From Orlajensenia stereocauli (GTDB lineage: Bacteria > Actinomycetota > Actinomycetes > Actinomycetales > Microbacteriaceae), in the NCBI RefSeq assembly GCF_039548895.1, contig NZ_JBCLVG010000001.1: DNA of 64,000 bases; one strand, written 5' to 3'. Positions 24,936 to 33,692 of the stretch are shown piece after piece. The position numbers and the translations under genes were made by a program. The notes under the pieces are model-generated. The model had not been told where the DNA came from and made no database searches. It saw only the letters and a program-made list of their open reading frames with translations. Each line of letters opens with the position of its first letter. The first letter of the stretch is position 1.

Positions 24936-25784
24936 ATGACCGACACGGTTCTGGAACTGACCGACGAGCAGCGCATGGGAGTGAGCGCAGCCGTCGACCT
25001 CATGCGCGGTCGCTCGACCCTGGTGCTGACCGGCGCCGGCGTCTCGACCGACTCCGGAATCCCCGACTATCGCGGGGCTGGGGCACCTGTGCGAAATCCG
25101 ATGACGTTCCAGCAGTACCTCGCCGACGACCGCTACCGCCGCCGCTACTGGGCGGGCAGCCACCTCGGCTGGCGTCGTTTCGCCCAGGCCGGACCCAACG
25201 CCGGGCATCGACTGCTCGCCGAGCTCGAGGCATCCGGAGCCGTCAGCGGCATCGTCACGCAGAATGTCGACGGCCTGCACACCCGCGCCGGATCCACACG
25301 GGTGGTGCCCCTGCACGGCTCGATGGACAGCGTGGTCTGCCTGCACTGCGGGCAGTTCTTCGCTCGGTCCGACATCGCCCAACGGTTGACGGATGCCAAT
25401 CCCTGGCTCACTGAGGACGAGGCGGCGCGGCTCGCCCCAGACGGTGACGCCGATGTGACCGAGATCGATGCGTTCATCGTGCCCGAGTGCACTGTGTGCG
25501 GCGGGATGCTGAAGCCCGACGTGGTGTTCTTCGGCGAGTTCGTGCCGCGCGAGAGGTTCCGCGAGGCGCAGGCGATGCTCACCGCATCCGATGTCCTGAT
25601 GGTCGCCGGATCGTCACTGGTCGTGAACTCCGGCATCCGTCTCGTCGAGCAGGCCCGCCGTCAGCGCACGCCGATCATCGTGGTGAACCGCGGTATCACC
25701 AAGGGCGACGGCCGTGCCGCCGTGAAGATCGACGCCGGCACCACCGAGGTGCTGCGCTCGATCGCCGATCAGCTCGCCGTCTGA
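24936..25784 (+). CDS. sirtuin NAD-dependent protein deacetylase
   Basis: The 282-aa protein has the NAD-binding Gly-Ala-Gly-Val-Ser-Thr-Asp-Ser-Gly-Ile-Pro-Asp-Tyr-Arg at 33-46, Thr-Gln-Asn-Val-Asp-Gly-Leu-His near 106 and the catalytic His in Pro-Leu-His-Gly-Ser. Two zinc pairs, Cys-x2-Cys each, flank the small domain (Cys-Leu-His-Cys and Cys-Thr-Val-Cys). The spacing between the zinc pairs is larger than in CobB because of an acidic insert. GAGGAG precedes the ATG. It is divergent from the TrmH gene, 94 bp away. Confidence 0.93.
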   Translation: MTDTVLELTDEQRMGVSAAVDLMRGRSTLVLTGAGVSTDSGIPDYRGAGAPVRNPMTFQQYLADDRYRRRYWAGSHLGWRRFAQAGPNAGHRLLAELEASGAVSGIVTQNVDGLHTRAGSTRVVPLHGSMDSVVCLHCGQFFARSDIAQRLTDANPWLTEDEAARLAPDGDADVTEIDAFIVPECTVCGGMLKPDVVFFGEFVPRERFREAQAMLTASDVLMVAGSSLVVNSGIRLVEQARRQRTPIIVVNRGITKGDGRAAVKIDAGTTEVLRSIADQLAV

Positions 25785-25817
25785 CCGCGGGCCGCGGCCC
25801 GCCGCCCGCCGCACGCG

Positions 25818-25896
25818 CTGATCTCAGGCCGGATCGGCGTTTCGGGGCGGGAACAGGCTGATCTGGCCTGATCTCAGCGCTCCGGCCTGTTCTCGC
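25818..25896. repeat. intergenic repeats and inverted repeat between convergent genes
   Basis: CTGATCTCAG occurs at 25818-25827 and 25868-25877, with CTGATCTGG between. GCGGGAACAGGC (25847-25858) pairs with GCCTGTTCTCGC (25885-25896) at 11 of 12 positions. The element fills the gap between the sirtuin and the convergent glycosyltransferase and may act as a terminator. It is unrelated to R1-R3. Confidence 0.5.
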
Positions 25897-25913
25897 GTGC
25901 TGAGGAGCCGCTG

Positions 25914-27014
25914 TCAGCGTCGTCGCCGACGCGCCACGGTCTCCTCGAGCACACCGAGCAGGGTGCGAGCTGATGCCGCCCAGGTGAAGGTCGCTGCGCG
26001 CTCGAGGGCGAGCGCCGACCGTCGCTGCCACTCCCCCGGCTCGTCGAGTCGCTTCACGGCAGCGGCGAGGGCCTTGGCGTCGTCGACGTCGAAGTAGAGG
26101 GCCGCGTCCCCGCCGATCTCGCGGAAGATCGGGATGTCGCTGACGACGACGGGCGTTCCGACGCTCATGGCCTCGACGAGAGGGATGCCGAAGCCCTCGT
26201 CGCGCGATGCCGTGACGAGCGCCGTCGCCGAGCGGAGCGTCTCGGCGTACTCGGCATCCGTCGCGCCGTCGTGGAAGACGAGCAGTGCGGCGGGGGCGAG
26301 CTTCTGCAGTCGCGCGCGCTCGGCATCGCTCACCCGGCTCATCAGGTGCAGCTCGGTCCCGGGCAGCGCCGCCACGCCGCGCACCAGGGTGTCGACGTTC
26401 TTGTACGGCATGTACGAACCCATGTAGACGAGTCGGCGCACGGCAGGTGTCTCGCGCCGCACGAGCGCGGCGTCGCTGTCAGCGTCGAGGGCGGCGAGCG
26501 GCGCCGCGGCGTTCGACACCACGGTGACCGGCTTGCGGGTGAGGTCGTGCTCGGCGATGAGCGCTGCCGTCGTGTTCGACACCGTCACCACGCCGTCAGC
26601 GCGGTTCAGCAGCATCCGCTGCGGCCACCAGGCCAGGTGGTAGAGCCGCCACAAGAGCCTGACGGGAGCGGCGAGGTCGCGCGGGGGCGTGCGATTCCGG
26701 TAGTAGATGAGGTCGTGCACCGTGAGCAGCAGTGCATAACGGCGACCCCACGACCCCATGGTCTGCATCGGCGTGAACACGACGTCTGGACGCAGCTTGT
26801 TCACGGCGCGCGCCACCAACGGCTCGGCCGCGCTCGTCGGTGACGAGATCAGCTGCCACGGCAGGTCGGGCAGCATGGCGAGCTGGCGGTGATCGCTGAT
26901 GAGCATGGTCACCGGATGCAGCTTCGCGAGCTCCGTCAGGAGGTTCGCCGTGTAGCGGCTGATGCCGTCGTGGTGGTCGACCCGCGTGTAGCGGGCGTCG
27001 AAGACGATCTTCAC
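25914..27014 (-). CDS. family 4 glycosyltransferase
   Basis: The 366-aa protein has the GT-B fold of GT4 enzymes: Phe-Asp-Ala-Arg-Tyr-Thr and Asp-Gly-Ile-Ser-Arg-Tyr at the N-terminus, then Tyr-Met-Gly-Ser-Tyr-Met-Pro-Tyr-Lys-Asn and the nucleotide-sugar motif Glu-Gly-Phe-Gly-Ile-Pro-Leu-Val-Glu-Ala-Met in the C-terminal domain. The donor and acceptor are unknown; envelope glycan synthesis is likely. Its start overlaps the stop of the alpha/beta hydrolase by four bases (ATGA), so the pair forms an operon. Confidence 0.9.
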   Translation of the reverse strand: MKIVFDARYTRVDHHDGISRYTANLLTELAKLHPVTMLISDHRQLAMLPDLPWQLISSPTSAAEPLVARAVNKLRPDVVFTPMQTMGSWGRRYALLLTVHDLIYYRNRTPPRDLAAPVRLLWRLYHLAWWPQRMLLNRADGVVTVSNTTAALIAEHDLTRKPVTVVSNAAAPLAALDADSDAALVRRETPAVRRLVYMGSYMPYKNVDTLVRGVAALPGTELHLMSRVSDAERARLQKLAPAALLVFHDGATDAEYAETLRSATALVTASRDEGFGIPLVEAMSVGTPVVVSDIPIFREIGGDAALYFDVDDAKALAAAVKRLDEPGEWQRRSALALERAATFTWAASARTLLGVLEETVARRRRR

Positions 27015-27943
27015 GATGCCGCCGGAGTCGCCGGGTCGGACGTGCCGGGTGCGTCGGCAGGCACGGCGAGGAACGCCGCGATCTGCTGGGCGGCTTCGCC
27101 GGGCGTCTCGTAGTGGATCAGGTGGCCGACGTCGGGGATGACGTGCAGGGCTGCATCCGGGAACAGCTTCTGCACGTCGTGCTGCGCCGAGACCGAGGTG
27201 ATGTCGTCCTTGTCCGCGGCGATCAGCAGGGTGCGCGTCGGAATGGCGGCGGCGTACTCGCTGACGTCGTGGCTGACCGAGGCGCGGAACGCCTCGAGCA
27301 CCACATCGCGATCGCTGAACGCGGAGAAGTACTGGTCGTGCTGGTCGTGAACGAAGCGTCGCAGATTTGCATCGTGGGTCTTCACCATGGTCACGCTCAT
27401 GATGCGCACGATGGCACGGTTGCGGAGAAGCGCGAAGCCCACCTTCTCGGGCAGGGCGGCCGAGGCCTGGTAGTAGAACACCGCGAGCCGCGTCATCACG
27501 CCGCGCGGGCCGCGCAGGGCTGGGGCGGCGATCGGGTTCACCAGGATCACGTCGTCGACGACGAGTCCGGCGGCGAGGGCGGCCGAGGAGATGATCGAGC
27601 CGAAGGAGTGGCCGAGAAGCACGACGCGGCCGGTGAGCTTCAGCTCGGCGATGAAGGCCGTGAGCCAGGCCGCGTAGCCGTCGATGTCGTGTGCGCTCAG
27701 CAGCGGAGCCGACGCCCCGAAGCCGGGCAGGTCGGGCGAGATGATGTGGCGGCCCGGAAGCTGCGCGACGACGGGTTCGAGGCCGTGGTGGTCACCGCGG
27801 AAACCGTGCACCAGCACGATGGTCTCGTCACTGGCGGCGTCGCCGTACTCCCAGTAGCGCGTCTCCGATCCGAGCACCCGGAGCGTGCGTTCGACGACGG
27901 GAATGCGCTCGAGTTGCGCGGCGTAGGGCGAGGAGACTGACAT
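27011..27943 (-). CDS. alpha/beta hydrolase
   Basis: The 310-aa protein has the oxyanion region Val-Leu-Val-His-Gly-Phe-Arg-Gly-Asp near residue 44, the nucleophile elbow Gly-His-Ser-Phe-Gly-Ser near 116 and the late Asp (Ala-Ala-Asp-Lys-Asp-Asp) and His (Val-Gly-His-Leu) of the triad. It is cytoplasmic. TAAACT lies 7 bases before the ATG, indicating a leaderless transcript that also carries the glycosyltransferase. The substrate is unknown. Confidence 0.88.
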   Translation of the reverse strand: MSVSSPYAAQLERIPVVERTLRVLGSETRYWEYGDAASDETIVLVHGFRGDHHGLEPVVAQLPGRHIISPDLPGFGASAPLLSAHDIDGYAAWLTAFIAELKLTGRVVLLGHSFGSIISSAALAAGLVVDDVILVNPIAAPALRGPRGVMTRLAVFYYQASAALPEKVGFALLRNRAIVRIMSVTMVKTHDANLRRFVHDQHDQYFSAFSDRDVVLEAFRASVSHDVSEYAAAIPTRTLLIAADKDDITSVSAQHDVQKLFPDAALHVIPDVGHLIHYETPGEAAQQIAAFLAVPADAPGTSDPATPAAS

Positions 27944-28014
27944 CTCCCCCAGTTTAGGCCGCGCCCCCGCGGCGGGCTGGACGTGCGCTGAGCGCGCCGA
28001 CCTAGACTCTGCTC

Positions 28015-29532
28015 ATGAGGTCCGAGGCGCACATTCCACTCATCGTCGTGCTCGGCGGAACAGGACGCGCCGGGCGCGCCGTCGTCTCGGAGGCGCTCGC
28101 GCGAGGCGTGCGCGTGCGCGCCGTGAGTCGTGCGCCGGTGGCGACGGATGCCTCCATTCCCGGCGCGGAATACGCCAGGGCCGACATCGTCTCAGGGGTC
28201 GGTCTCATCGAGGCGCTCAACGGCGCCGACGCGATCATCGACGCGACCGATGGAGTCACCGGCCGAGCCCAGGACACGCTGCGGCGTGGACCACGCGTCG
28301 TCGCGGCCGCGGCGCGCGTCGCCCGCATCCGTCGCCTCGTCCTGCTCTCGATCATCGCGGTCGACAGGGGCGTCTCGGGCTACTACGCCGCGAAGACGGC
28401 GCAAGAACTCGCGTACCGCGACTCCAGCCTCGACGTCTCCATCGTGCGGGCGACCCAGTTCCACGATCTCGTCGACCGACTGTTCGGCCTCGCTCCGTTC
28501 GGCTGGACGACCGAGCTCCTGGGCACCACCTTCCAGCCGATAGCCGTGCGCGACGTCGCAGCCCGGCTGGTCGACGAGGCGCTGGTACCGTCGGGCCGCG
28601 AACGCCTGCACTCCATCGCCGGTCCGGAGGTGCTCTCGTCGCGCGTCATCGCCTCGCTCCGGCGCTCGGCCCATGACGGTCGGGGGCCGATCATCCCGCT
28701 CCCCGCGGCCGGGGCGATCCTGGGCTTCTTCCGCACCGGTCTGAACCTCGCGCCCGAGCTCGCAGCCGGAACCGAGACCTTCGCGGAGTGGCTCACAGGC
28801 GATGTCGGCGGCCCTGCATACTCTGACCCTGTGACCACCACAACCACCGCGACCTGGGCCTCCACGCTGGCCGTCTTCGACCTCGAGACCACCGGGATCG
28901 ACGTCGAGACGACGCGCATCGTCACTGCGACGCTCGCTGTGCTCGACGCCGATGGCGTTGTGGTCGATCGCACGGACTGGCTCGTCGATCCGGGCATCGT
29001 CATCCCCGACGGCGCCGCCGAGATCCACGGCATCACGACCGAGCACGCCCGCATCTACGGCCGCGTCGCCTCCGAGGCCATCGCCGAGATCGTCACGGCG
29101 ATCCGCGCCCAGCTCGCCGGCGGCATCCCGCTCGTCGCCTACAACGCGGCCTACGACCTGTCAGTGCTCGACCGTGAGGCGCGGCGCTACGGCATCCCCG
29201 CGCTCGTCTCCCCCAGCCCCGTCGTCGACCCCCTCGTCATCGACAAGGCCGTCGACACCTACCGCAAGGGCAAGCGCACGCTCACCGCCGCCGCCGAGCA
29301 CTACGGCGTCGTGCTCGACAATGCGCACGACGCCGGAGCCGATGCCATCGCCGCCGGCCACGTCGCGCAGGCCATCGCCCGCCGCTACCCGCATGCGCTG
29401 ACCATCACGGCCGAAGAGCTCCACGCGCGCCAGGTCGACTGGAGCCAGGCTCAGGCCGAGAGCTTCCAGAGCTACATGCGCCGAACCAAGGACCCGGAGT
29501 TCACCACCTCGGGTGCGTGGCCGGTGCGCTGA
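28015..29532 (+). CDS. NmrA-like NAD(P)-binding protein fused in frame to a DnaQ-type 3'-5' exonuclease
   Basis: One 505-codon frame spans two unrelated proteins. Residues 1-270 form an atypical short-chain/NmrA-like domain with Gly-Gly-Thr-Gly-Arg-Ala-Gly near 14-20. Residues 273-505 form a complete DEDD exonuclease of the DNA polymerase III epsilon type: Phe-Asp-Leu-Glu-Thr-Thr-Gly near 290, Ala-Tyr-Asn-Ala-Ala-Tyr-Asp, and His-Asp-Ala-Gly-Ala-Asp with the final acids. No stop separates them. A GTG at codon 273 (28831) is preceded by TACTCT at 6-base spacing, so the exonuclease can also be made alone. The ATG at 28015 likewise follows TAGACT by 6 bases. Elsewhere these families occur as separate genes, so either a stop was lost or this is a true fusion. 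Confidence 0.75.
   Translation: MRSEAHIPLIVVLGGTGRAGRAVVSEALARGVRVRAVSRAPVATDASIPGAEYARADIVSGVGLIEALNGADAIIDATDGVTGRAQDTLRRGPRVVAAAARVARIRRLVLLSIIAVDRGVSGYYAAKTAQELAYRDSSLDVSIVRATQFHDLVDRLFGLAPFGWTTELLGTTFQPIAVRDVAARLVDEALVPSGRERLHSIAGPEVLSSRVIASLRRSAHDGRGPIIPLPAAGAILGFFRTGLNLAPELAAGTETFAEWLTGDVGGPAYSDPVTTTTTATWASTLAVFDLETTGIDVETTRIVTATLAVLDADGVVVDRTDWLVDPGIVIPDGAAEIHGITTEHARIYGRVASEAIAEIVTAIRAQLAGGIPLVAYNAAYDLSVLDREARRYGIPALVSPSPVVDPLVIDKAVDTYRKGKRTLTAAAEHYGVVLDNAHDAGADAIAAGHVAQAIARRYPHALTITAEELHARQVDWSQAQAESFQSYMRRTKDPEFTTSGAWPVR
28819..28824 (+). promoter_or_regulatory. internal -10 hexamer for separate exonuclease expression
   Basis: TACTCT lies exactly 6 bases before the GTG at 28831, where the exonuclease domain begins inside the fused frame. 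Many other starts in this window have the same arrangement, so an internal leaderless transcript is likely. Confidence 0.5.
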
Positions 29533-29533
29533 C

Positions 29534-30142
29534 TCACGGTGCCGTGCTGGCAGCTCCACGCCCGAACGTGAACGCGCGAATGACCTGCATCACTCCGAGC
29601 ACGATCAACGCGATCCCCGTCACCAGGAACAGCAGTTGGGCGCCCCAGACCGGTGCGAACAACAGGGCGGCACCGGCGATGATGCTCACGATCGCGATGA
29701 AGATCGCCCATCCCCTCGATGGCGCGTCGCCGAGCTGGGCGAGGGTGGCGATCCCCTCGATGATCCACAGGATGCCGATCACGATGCCCAGGAAGACGGC
29801 GAGGAACGCCACCGTGCCCGACAGGTTCGCGAATGCCAGCCATGCCCCGATCAGGAACAGCACGCCGAGGATGATGTCGAGCGCCCTCGCTCCGCCCGCG
29901 ATGCCGCGGGCGAAGGTTCCAATGCCCACGTAGACGAGACCGGCGACGACGAAATAGATCCCCAGAAGGATCGCGATCGTCGTCGCCGCCGCCTGTGGTT
30001 GGAATGTGATCAGCAGACCGATGATGAGGGCGATCGCGCCGCCCACACCGAGCGCGACGCGGATGGTGTTGACGGCAGCGGGGGCGAGTTCCGCTGAGTC
30101 GAGGGAGAACACGCTCAGAGCCGAACCGGATTCATTGGACAT
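29534..30142 (-). CDS. HdeD family acid-resistance membrane protein
   Basis: The 202-aa protein has about six membrane segments arranged as two DUF308 repeats, with Gly-Leu-Leu-Ile-Thr-Phe-Gln-Pro near residue 42 and Gly-Ile-Leu-Trp-Ile-Ile-Glu-Gly near 123. HdeD protects some bacteria at low pH; in actinobacteria the role is less clear. AGGAGGT precedes the ATG. It follows the DUF7144 gene by 66 bases on the same strand and ends two bases from the stop of the convergent fused gene. Confidence 0.88.
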   Translation of the reverse strand: MSNESGSALSVFSLDSAELAPAAVNTIRVALGVGGAIALIIGLLITFQPQAAATTIAILLGIYFVVAGLVYVGIGTFARGIAGGARALDIILGVLFLIGAWLAFANLSGTVAFLAVFLGIVIGILWIIEGIATLAQLGDAPSRGWAIFIAIVSIIAGAALLFAPVWGAQLLFLVTGIALIVLGVMQVIRAFTFGRGAASTAP

Positions 30143-30208
30143 CAGATACCTCCTGAAGTGGTCGGTGGTCCACCTGCTCCCGGGGCGAGAGCACTTAGGG
30201 CCGTTCCG

Positions 30209-30616
30209 TCAGTCGTCCAGCATGGCGATTTCACGTCCGTGGGCGGTGATCGCGTAGATGACGAGTACGTCGACTGCTATGACGATGAGTGCCCACCACG
30301 GCTGGGCCGGAACGAGGAGCATCTGCCCGATCGCGCTGAGGGAGGCGACGATTATGGCCACGACCCGCGCCCAGGTCGCGCCGGTGAACAGTGCGAGGCC
30401 GGTCAGGACGAGCAGCGCACCGATGATGAGGTTCCACCATCCCCAGCCGGTCAGATCGAACAGGAATAGGCTCCCGTTCTCGACGGCGTAGTAGTAGTTG
30501 GATCCGATCAGTGCGACGAAACCCTGGATGAGGCTGAACACGCCGCTCAGGATCAGGATGATGCCGGCGAATCCGACCCACCCCACCCATCCACTCGTTG
30601 TCTTGACGTCAGTCAT
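30209..30616 (-). CDS. DUF7144 family membrane protein, copy 1
   Basis: The 135-aa protein has four membrane segments. It contains Gly-Trp-Val-Gly-Trp-Val-Gly-Phe-Ala-Gly near the start, Gly-Trp-Gly-Trp-Trp-Asn-Leu near the middle and Ala-His-Gly-Arg-Glu at the end. A close paralogue lies at 54419-54820. AAAAGGAA sits about 12 bases before the ATG at 30616; a GTG at 30625 is also in frame but too close to it. The position 22 bases after the M20 peptidase suggests co-transcription. Function unknown; the palindrome found before the other copy is absent here. Confidence 0.82.
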   Translation of the reverse strand: MTDVKTTSGWVGWVGFAGIILILSGVFSLIQGFVALIGSNYYYAVENGSLFLFDLTGWGWWNLIIGALLVLTGLALFTGATWARVVAIIVASLSAIGQMLLVPAQPWWALIVIAVDVLVIYAITAHGREIAMLDD

Positions 30617-30638
30617 GATGGTCACCGTTCCTTTTCGA

Positions 30639-32000
30639 TCACCGACCGGCGGGACTGCCGGTCGAGGCAGCGAACTCTCGGACGAACAGGGTCTGCGCGA
30701 CGATCATGCGTTCGATCTCCGCTGGATCGACCGATTCATCCGACGCGTGAATGCGTGACTTCTCCGTGTCCTCGACACCCCACAGCACGATCGCGGCATC
30801 CGGAGACACCTTCTTGAGTGAGGCGACCAGAGGGATGGACGCGCCACTGCCGATCGACTCGACGTCGGCACCGTAGGCCTGCGCCAGAGCGTCCTTCGCG
30901 GCGATGATCGCCGGATGCGACTCTTCGACCTCGAATGGATTGCCGACCTTCACGCGCTCGACGATCACCTCGCAGTTCCACGGTCGCTGAGCACGCAGAT
31001 GTCCCATCAGCGCCTCGAGTTGAGCCTCGGCATCCGAGCCGGGGATCACCCGCATGGACAGCTTCGCCGTCACTTCCGGGAGGAGGACGTTGGACGCCTC
31101 AGCCGTGTTCGGCAGGTCCATGCCCAGCACTGTCACCGACGGCTTCATCCAGATCCGGTCGGAGAGCGAGCCCGTGCCGAGGAAGTCGACGCCGGGGAGT
31201 ATCGACGAGCCGTCGCGATAGACGGCCTCGTCCATGTCGGCACCGTTCCACGTTCCGCTGGCCACGCCGGGGATGACCGTGTCCCCATGCTCGTCATGCA
31301 ACGTGTCGAGGATGCGCACCATCGCCGTCACCGCGTCGGGCGCTGCACCGCCGAACATGCCGGAATGAACCGGGTTCGCCAGCGTTCGCACTGTCACGGT
31401 GCAGGCGACGTCTCCGCGGAGCGCGGTGGTCAATCCGGGCCTGCCCACGCGTTGCGGCCCAATGTCGGCTATCACGAACGCGTCTGCGTCGAACAGTTCG
31501 GGGTTCGCTTCGACGAACCCCTCGAGGTGGGAGATGGTCTCTTCCTCACCTTCCACGAGGATCTTGATCGTGCAGGGCCAGGAGGAAGCGAGCAGTTTGA
31601 GAGTCGCCCAGTGAATCACCAGCCCCGATTTATCGTCGGCGGCACCGCGCCCATAGATGCGGCCATCCTCCTTCGTCACCGGTTCGAACGGCTCACTCGA
31701 CCAGCCTTGGCTCTCCGGTGCCGGTTGCACGTCGTAGTGCGCGTACAACAGGACGGTCGGGGAGCCCTCCGGGCCGGGGATGGTCGCGTACACGCACGGG
31801 TACCCGTCCGGAACCTGGAGCAGCCTCGCGTCGGTTGCGCCGGCCGAGGTGAACAGATCGACCACCGCGTCGCCCATGCGGTGCACCGGGTCCGGGTCGA
31901 ATCCGGGAAACGCGACGGAAGGGATGCGGACGAGCTCTTCGAGTCGTCGGATCACCTCCGGCATCAGGGATGCCGCGTCCACGGTGGATGCATCAGACAT
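30639..32000 (-). CDS. M20 family dipeptidase / metallopeptidase
   Basis: The 453-aa protein shows the M20 zinc ligands: Tyr-Ala-His-Tyr-Asp-Val-Gln-Pro near residue 86, Gly-Ala-Ala-Asp-Asp-Lys-Ser-Gly near 121 (bridging Asp), and Glu-Gly-Glu-Glu-Glu near 152 (catalytic Glu and ligand). The remaining His ligand is near the C-terminus in Ser-Arg-Ile-His-Ala-Ser-Asp. It should hydrolyse dipeptides or N-acyl amino acids in the cytoplasm. GAGGAGGAGGA precedes the ATG. It lies 48 bases after the Dcu-type transporter on the same strand, so the two may import and cleave a substrate together. Confidence 0.92.
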   Translation of the reverse strand: MSDASTVDAASLMPEVIRRLEELVRIPSVAFPGFDPDPVHRMGDAVVDLFTSAGATDARLLQVPDGYPCVYATIPGPEGSPTVLLYAHYDVQPAPESQGWSSEPFEPVTKEDGRIYGRGAADDKSGLVIHWATLKLLASSWPCTIKILVEGEEETISHLEGFVEANPELFDADAFVIADIGPQRVGRPGLTTALRGDVACTVTVRTLANPVHSGMFGGAAPDAVTAMVRILDTLHDEHGDTVIPGVASGTWNGADMDEAVYRDGSSILPGVDFLGTGSLSDRIWMKPSVTVLGMDLPNTAEASNVLLPEVTAKLSMRVIPGSDAEAQLEALMGHLRAQRPWNCEVIVERVKVGNPFEVEESHPAIIAAKDALAQAYGADVESIGSGASIPLVASLKKVSPDAAIVLWGVEDTEKSRIHASDESVDPAEIERMIVAQTLFVREFAASTGSPAGR

Positions 32001-32048
32001 GTTTCCTCCTCCTCACCGCCTCAACGGGCGAGACTGGGCCGATCATTA

Positions 32049-33515
32049 TCAGGCGGGCACTACGAGCTGGATCAGGAGACCGGCCAGTACGACGGCGACC
32101 CACGACACCAGCATCGGGATCGTGAACGAATGCCAGACGGGCACCTGTGTGAGTTTCGTCGATCCGGTCAGGTCGGTCTCGACCGAGGCGATCTGGGAAC
32201 CGTTCGCCGGGAACAGCCAGACGCCGATGAGGGACGGCCACATCGCGGTGATGACACCGGGGGCGAGGCCGGCGGCCAGCGCGATCGGGATCAGGGTGTT
32301 CGTCGTCGCCGACTGGCTCGTCGTGAGACCGCAGACGACGAAGAGTGCGACAGCGAGCAGCAGGGGGTTGGCCTCGATCATCGCGCCGAGAGGTTCGATG
32401 ATGGTCTCCTCGTTGGCTGAGATGAACGTGTCGGCCATCCACGCGATTCCGAACAGCGCCACCGCTGCCACGAACCCGGCTTTGAGCAGAGGCTGCTCGA
32501 CCACCAGGCTCGGCTTCACCCGCCGGGCGAGGATGATCGCCAGGGCGACTGTGAACATGACCATCTCGATGATCGTCGTCATGCCGATGGCGACGACCTC
32601 GCCCTCCTCGTCGGGGAACGCCGGTCGCAGGTCGGGGAACAACCCGAACAGCACGATCAGCAGCGTCCCGGTCACGAATATGTAGGCGGAGATCGCCCCT
32701 CCCGGGGGCACGGGGTGCTCGATCCGCGCGGGAGCCGTCCCAGCCGCCTTCACGCGGCCAGCACCGGAGCCGGAGTCACCGGTCGCCTTCGTGCTCGCGG
32801 TCGTGGTCGTGGTCGCCGAGCCTGCCGACGCCCCGACCCTCGCCTCGTAGCGCGCGGCCAGAGCGGCCGGCATCTCGACGGTGCCCGCCTCCACCCTCTT
32901 GAGGTACACCGGGTCGTCGAGCAGATCCTTTCCGATTCGCTGCTGTACGAACGAGGTGACGATGCAGGCCACGATCGCCGCCGGAATAGTGATGAGCAGG
33001 ATCTGCGGAAGCCCGTAGCCGGTGCCATCCATCAGCACGATATAGGCGGCCATGGCGGCCGACACCGGGCTGGCCGTGATCCCGAGGCCCGAGGTGACGG
33101 TCGACGCGGCAAGCGCGCGTTCAGGGCGCTGACCGTTCCGGTACGACGTCTCGTAGATGACCGGGATGAGGGCGAGGAAGATGTTCGACGTACCGGAGAG
33201 CACCGTGAACACGAATGCGACGATCGGCGCCACGTACGTGAGCCTCTTCGGGTTCCGCTGGATGATCTTCGATGCGATCGCCACGAGGTAGTCGATGCCG
33301 CCTGCGGCCTGCATCGCAGACGACGCCGTGATCACGGCGATGATGATGAAGAACGCATCGACAGGGATGGACCCTGGCGGCAGACGGAAGCCGAATACCA
33401 GGATCACGGTGCCGACGACACCCCAGAGCCCCAGCCCCAAGCCCCCGGTCCGGACGCCCATGGCGATCGCACCGATGACGACGACTGCCTGAAGAATGAT
33501 CGATACGGTTTCCAT
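32049..33515 (-). CDS. anaerobic C4-dicarboxylate (DcuA/DcuB-type) transporter
   Basis: The 488-aa protein has 10-12 membrane segments. It contains Ala-Ala-Gly-Gly-Ile-Asp-Tyr-Leu-Val, Leu-Ser-Gly-Thr-Ser-Asn-Ile and Gly-Ile-Thr-Ala-Ser-Pro-Val-Ser-Ala-Ala, all typical of the Dcu family, which exchanges fumarate, malate, aspartate and succinate. A Thr/Ala/Gly-rich cytoplasmic loop at about 225-265 is unusually long. GGGGGA precedes the ATG at 33515. It is divergent from an amino acid permease, with TGCACC repeats between them. Substrate is inferred from the family. Confidence 0.88.
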   Translation of the reverse strand: METVSIILQAVVVIGAIAMGVRTGGLGLGLWGVVGTVILVFGFRLPPGSIPVDAFFIIIAVITASSAMQAAGGIDYLVAIASKIIQRNPKRLTYVAPIVAFVFTVLSGTSNIFLALIPVIYETSYRNGQRPERALAASTVTSGLGITASPVSAAMAAYIVLMDGTGYGLPQILLITIPAAIVACIVTSFVQQRIGKDLLDDPVYLKRVEAGTVEMPAALAARYEARVGASAGSATTTTTASTKATGDSGSGAGRVKAAGTAPARIEHPVPPGGAISAYIFVTGTLLIVLFGLFPDLRPAFPDEEGEVVAIGMTTIIEMVMFTVALAIILARRVKPSLVVEQPLLKAGFVAAVALFGIAWMADTFISANEETIIEPLGAMIEANPLLLAVALFVVCGLTTSQSATTNTLIPIALAAGLAPGVITAMWPSLIGVWLFPANGSQIASVETDLTGSTKLTQVPVWHSFTIPMLVSWVAVVLAGLLIQLVVPA

Positions 33516-33541
33516 GACAGTCCCCCTGCTTCGACGGAACC

Positions 33542-33588
33542 TGCACCTGCGTGGAGCGACACTGCACCTGCTGGGATAAGAATGCACC
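33542..33588. promoter_or_regulatory. three TGCACC direct repeats, 21 and 20 bp apart
   Basis: TGCACC starts at 33542, 33563 and 33583. The first two are extended to CTGCACCTGC. Spacings of 21 and 20 bp place all copies on the same face of the helix, two turns apart. They lie between the divergent transporter genes, beginning 26 bp before one start, so a multi-site regulator of one or both transporters is likely. The rest of the gap shows only a ribosome binding site for the permease. Confidence 0.5.
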
Positions 33589-33692
33589 CATTGAACTATC
33601 GAAGGGAAGAGCAGAACAGAGGGCGTTTTCGTCCGCCTCTTGCAGAACGCGGACTGCGTGGAGCATCATGGGCGACGTCGAGGGGAGACGTC

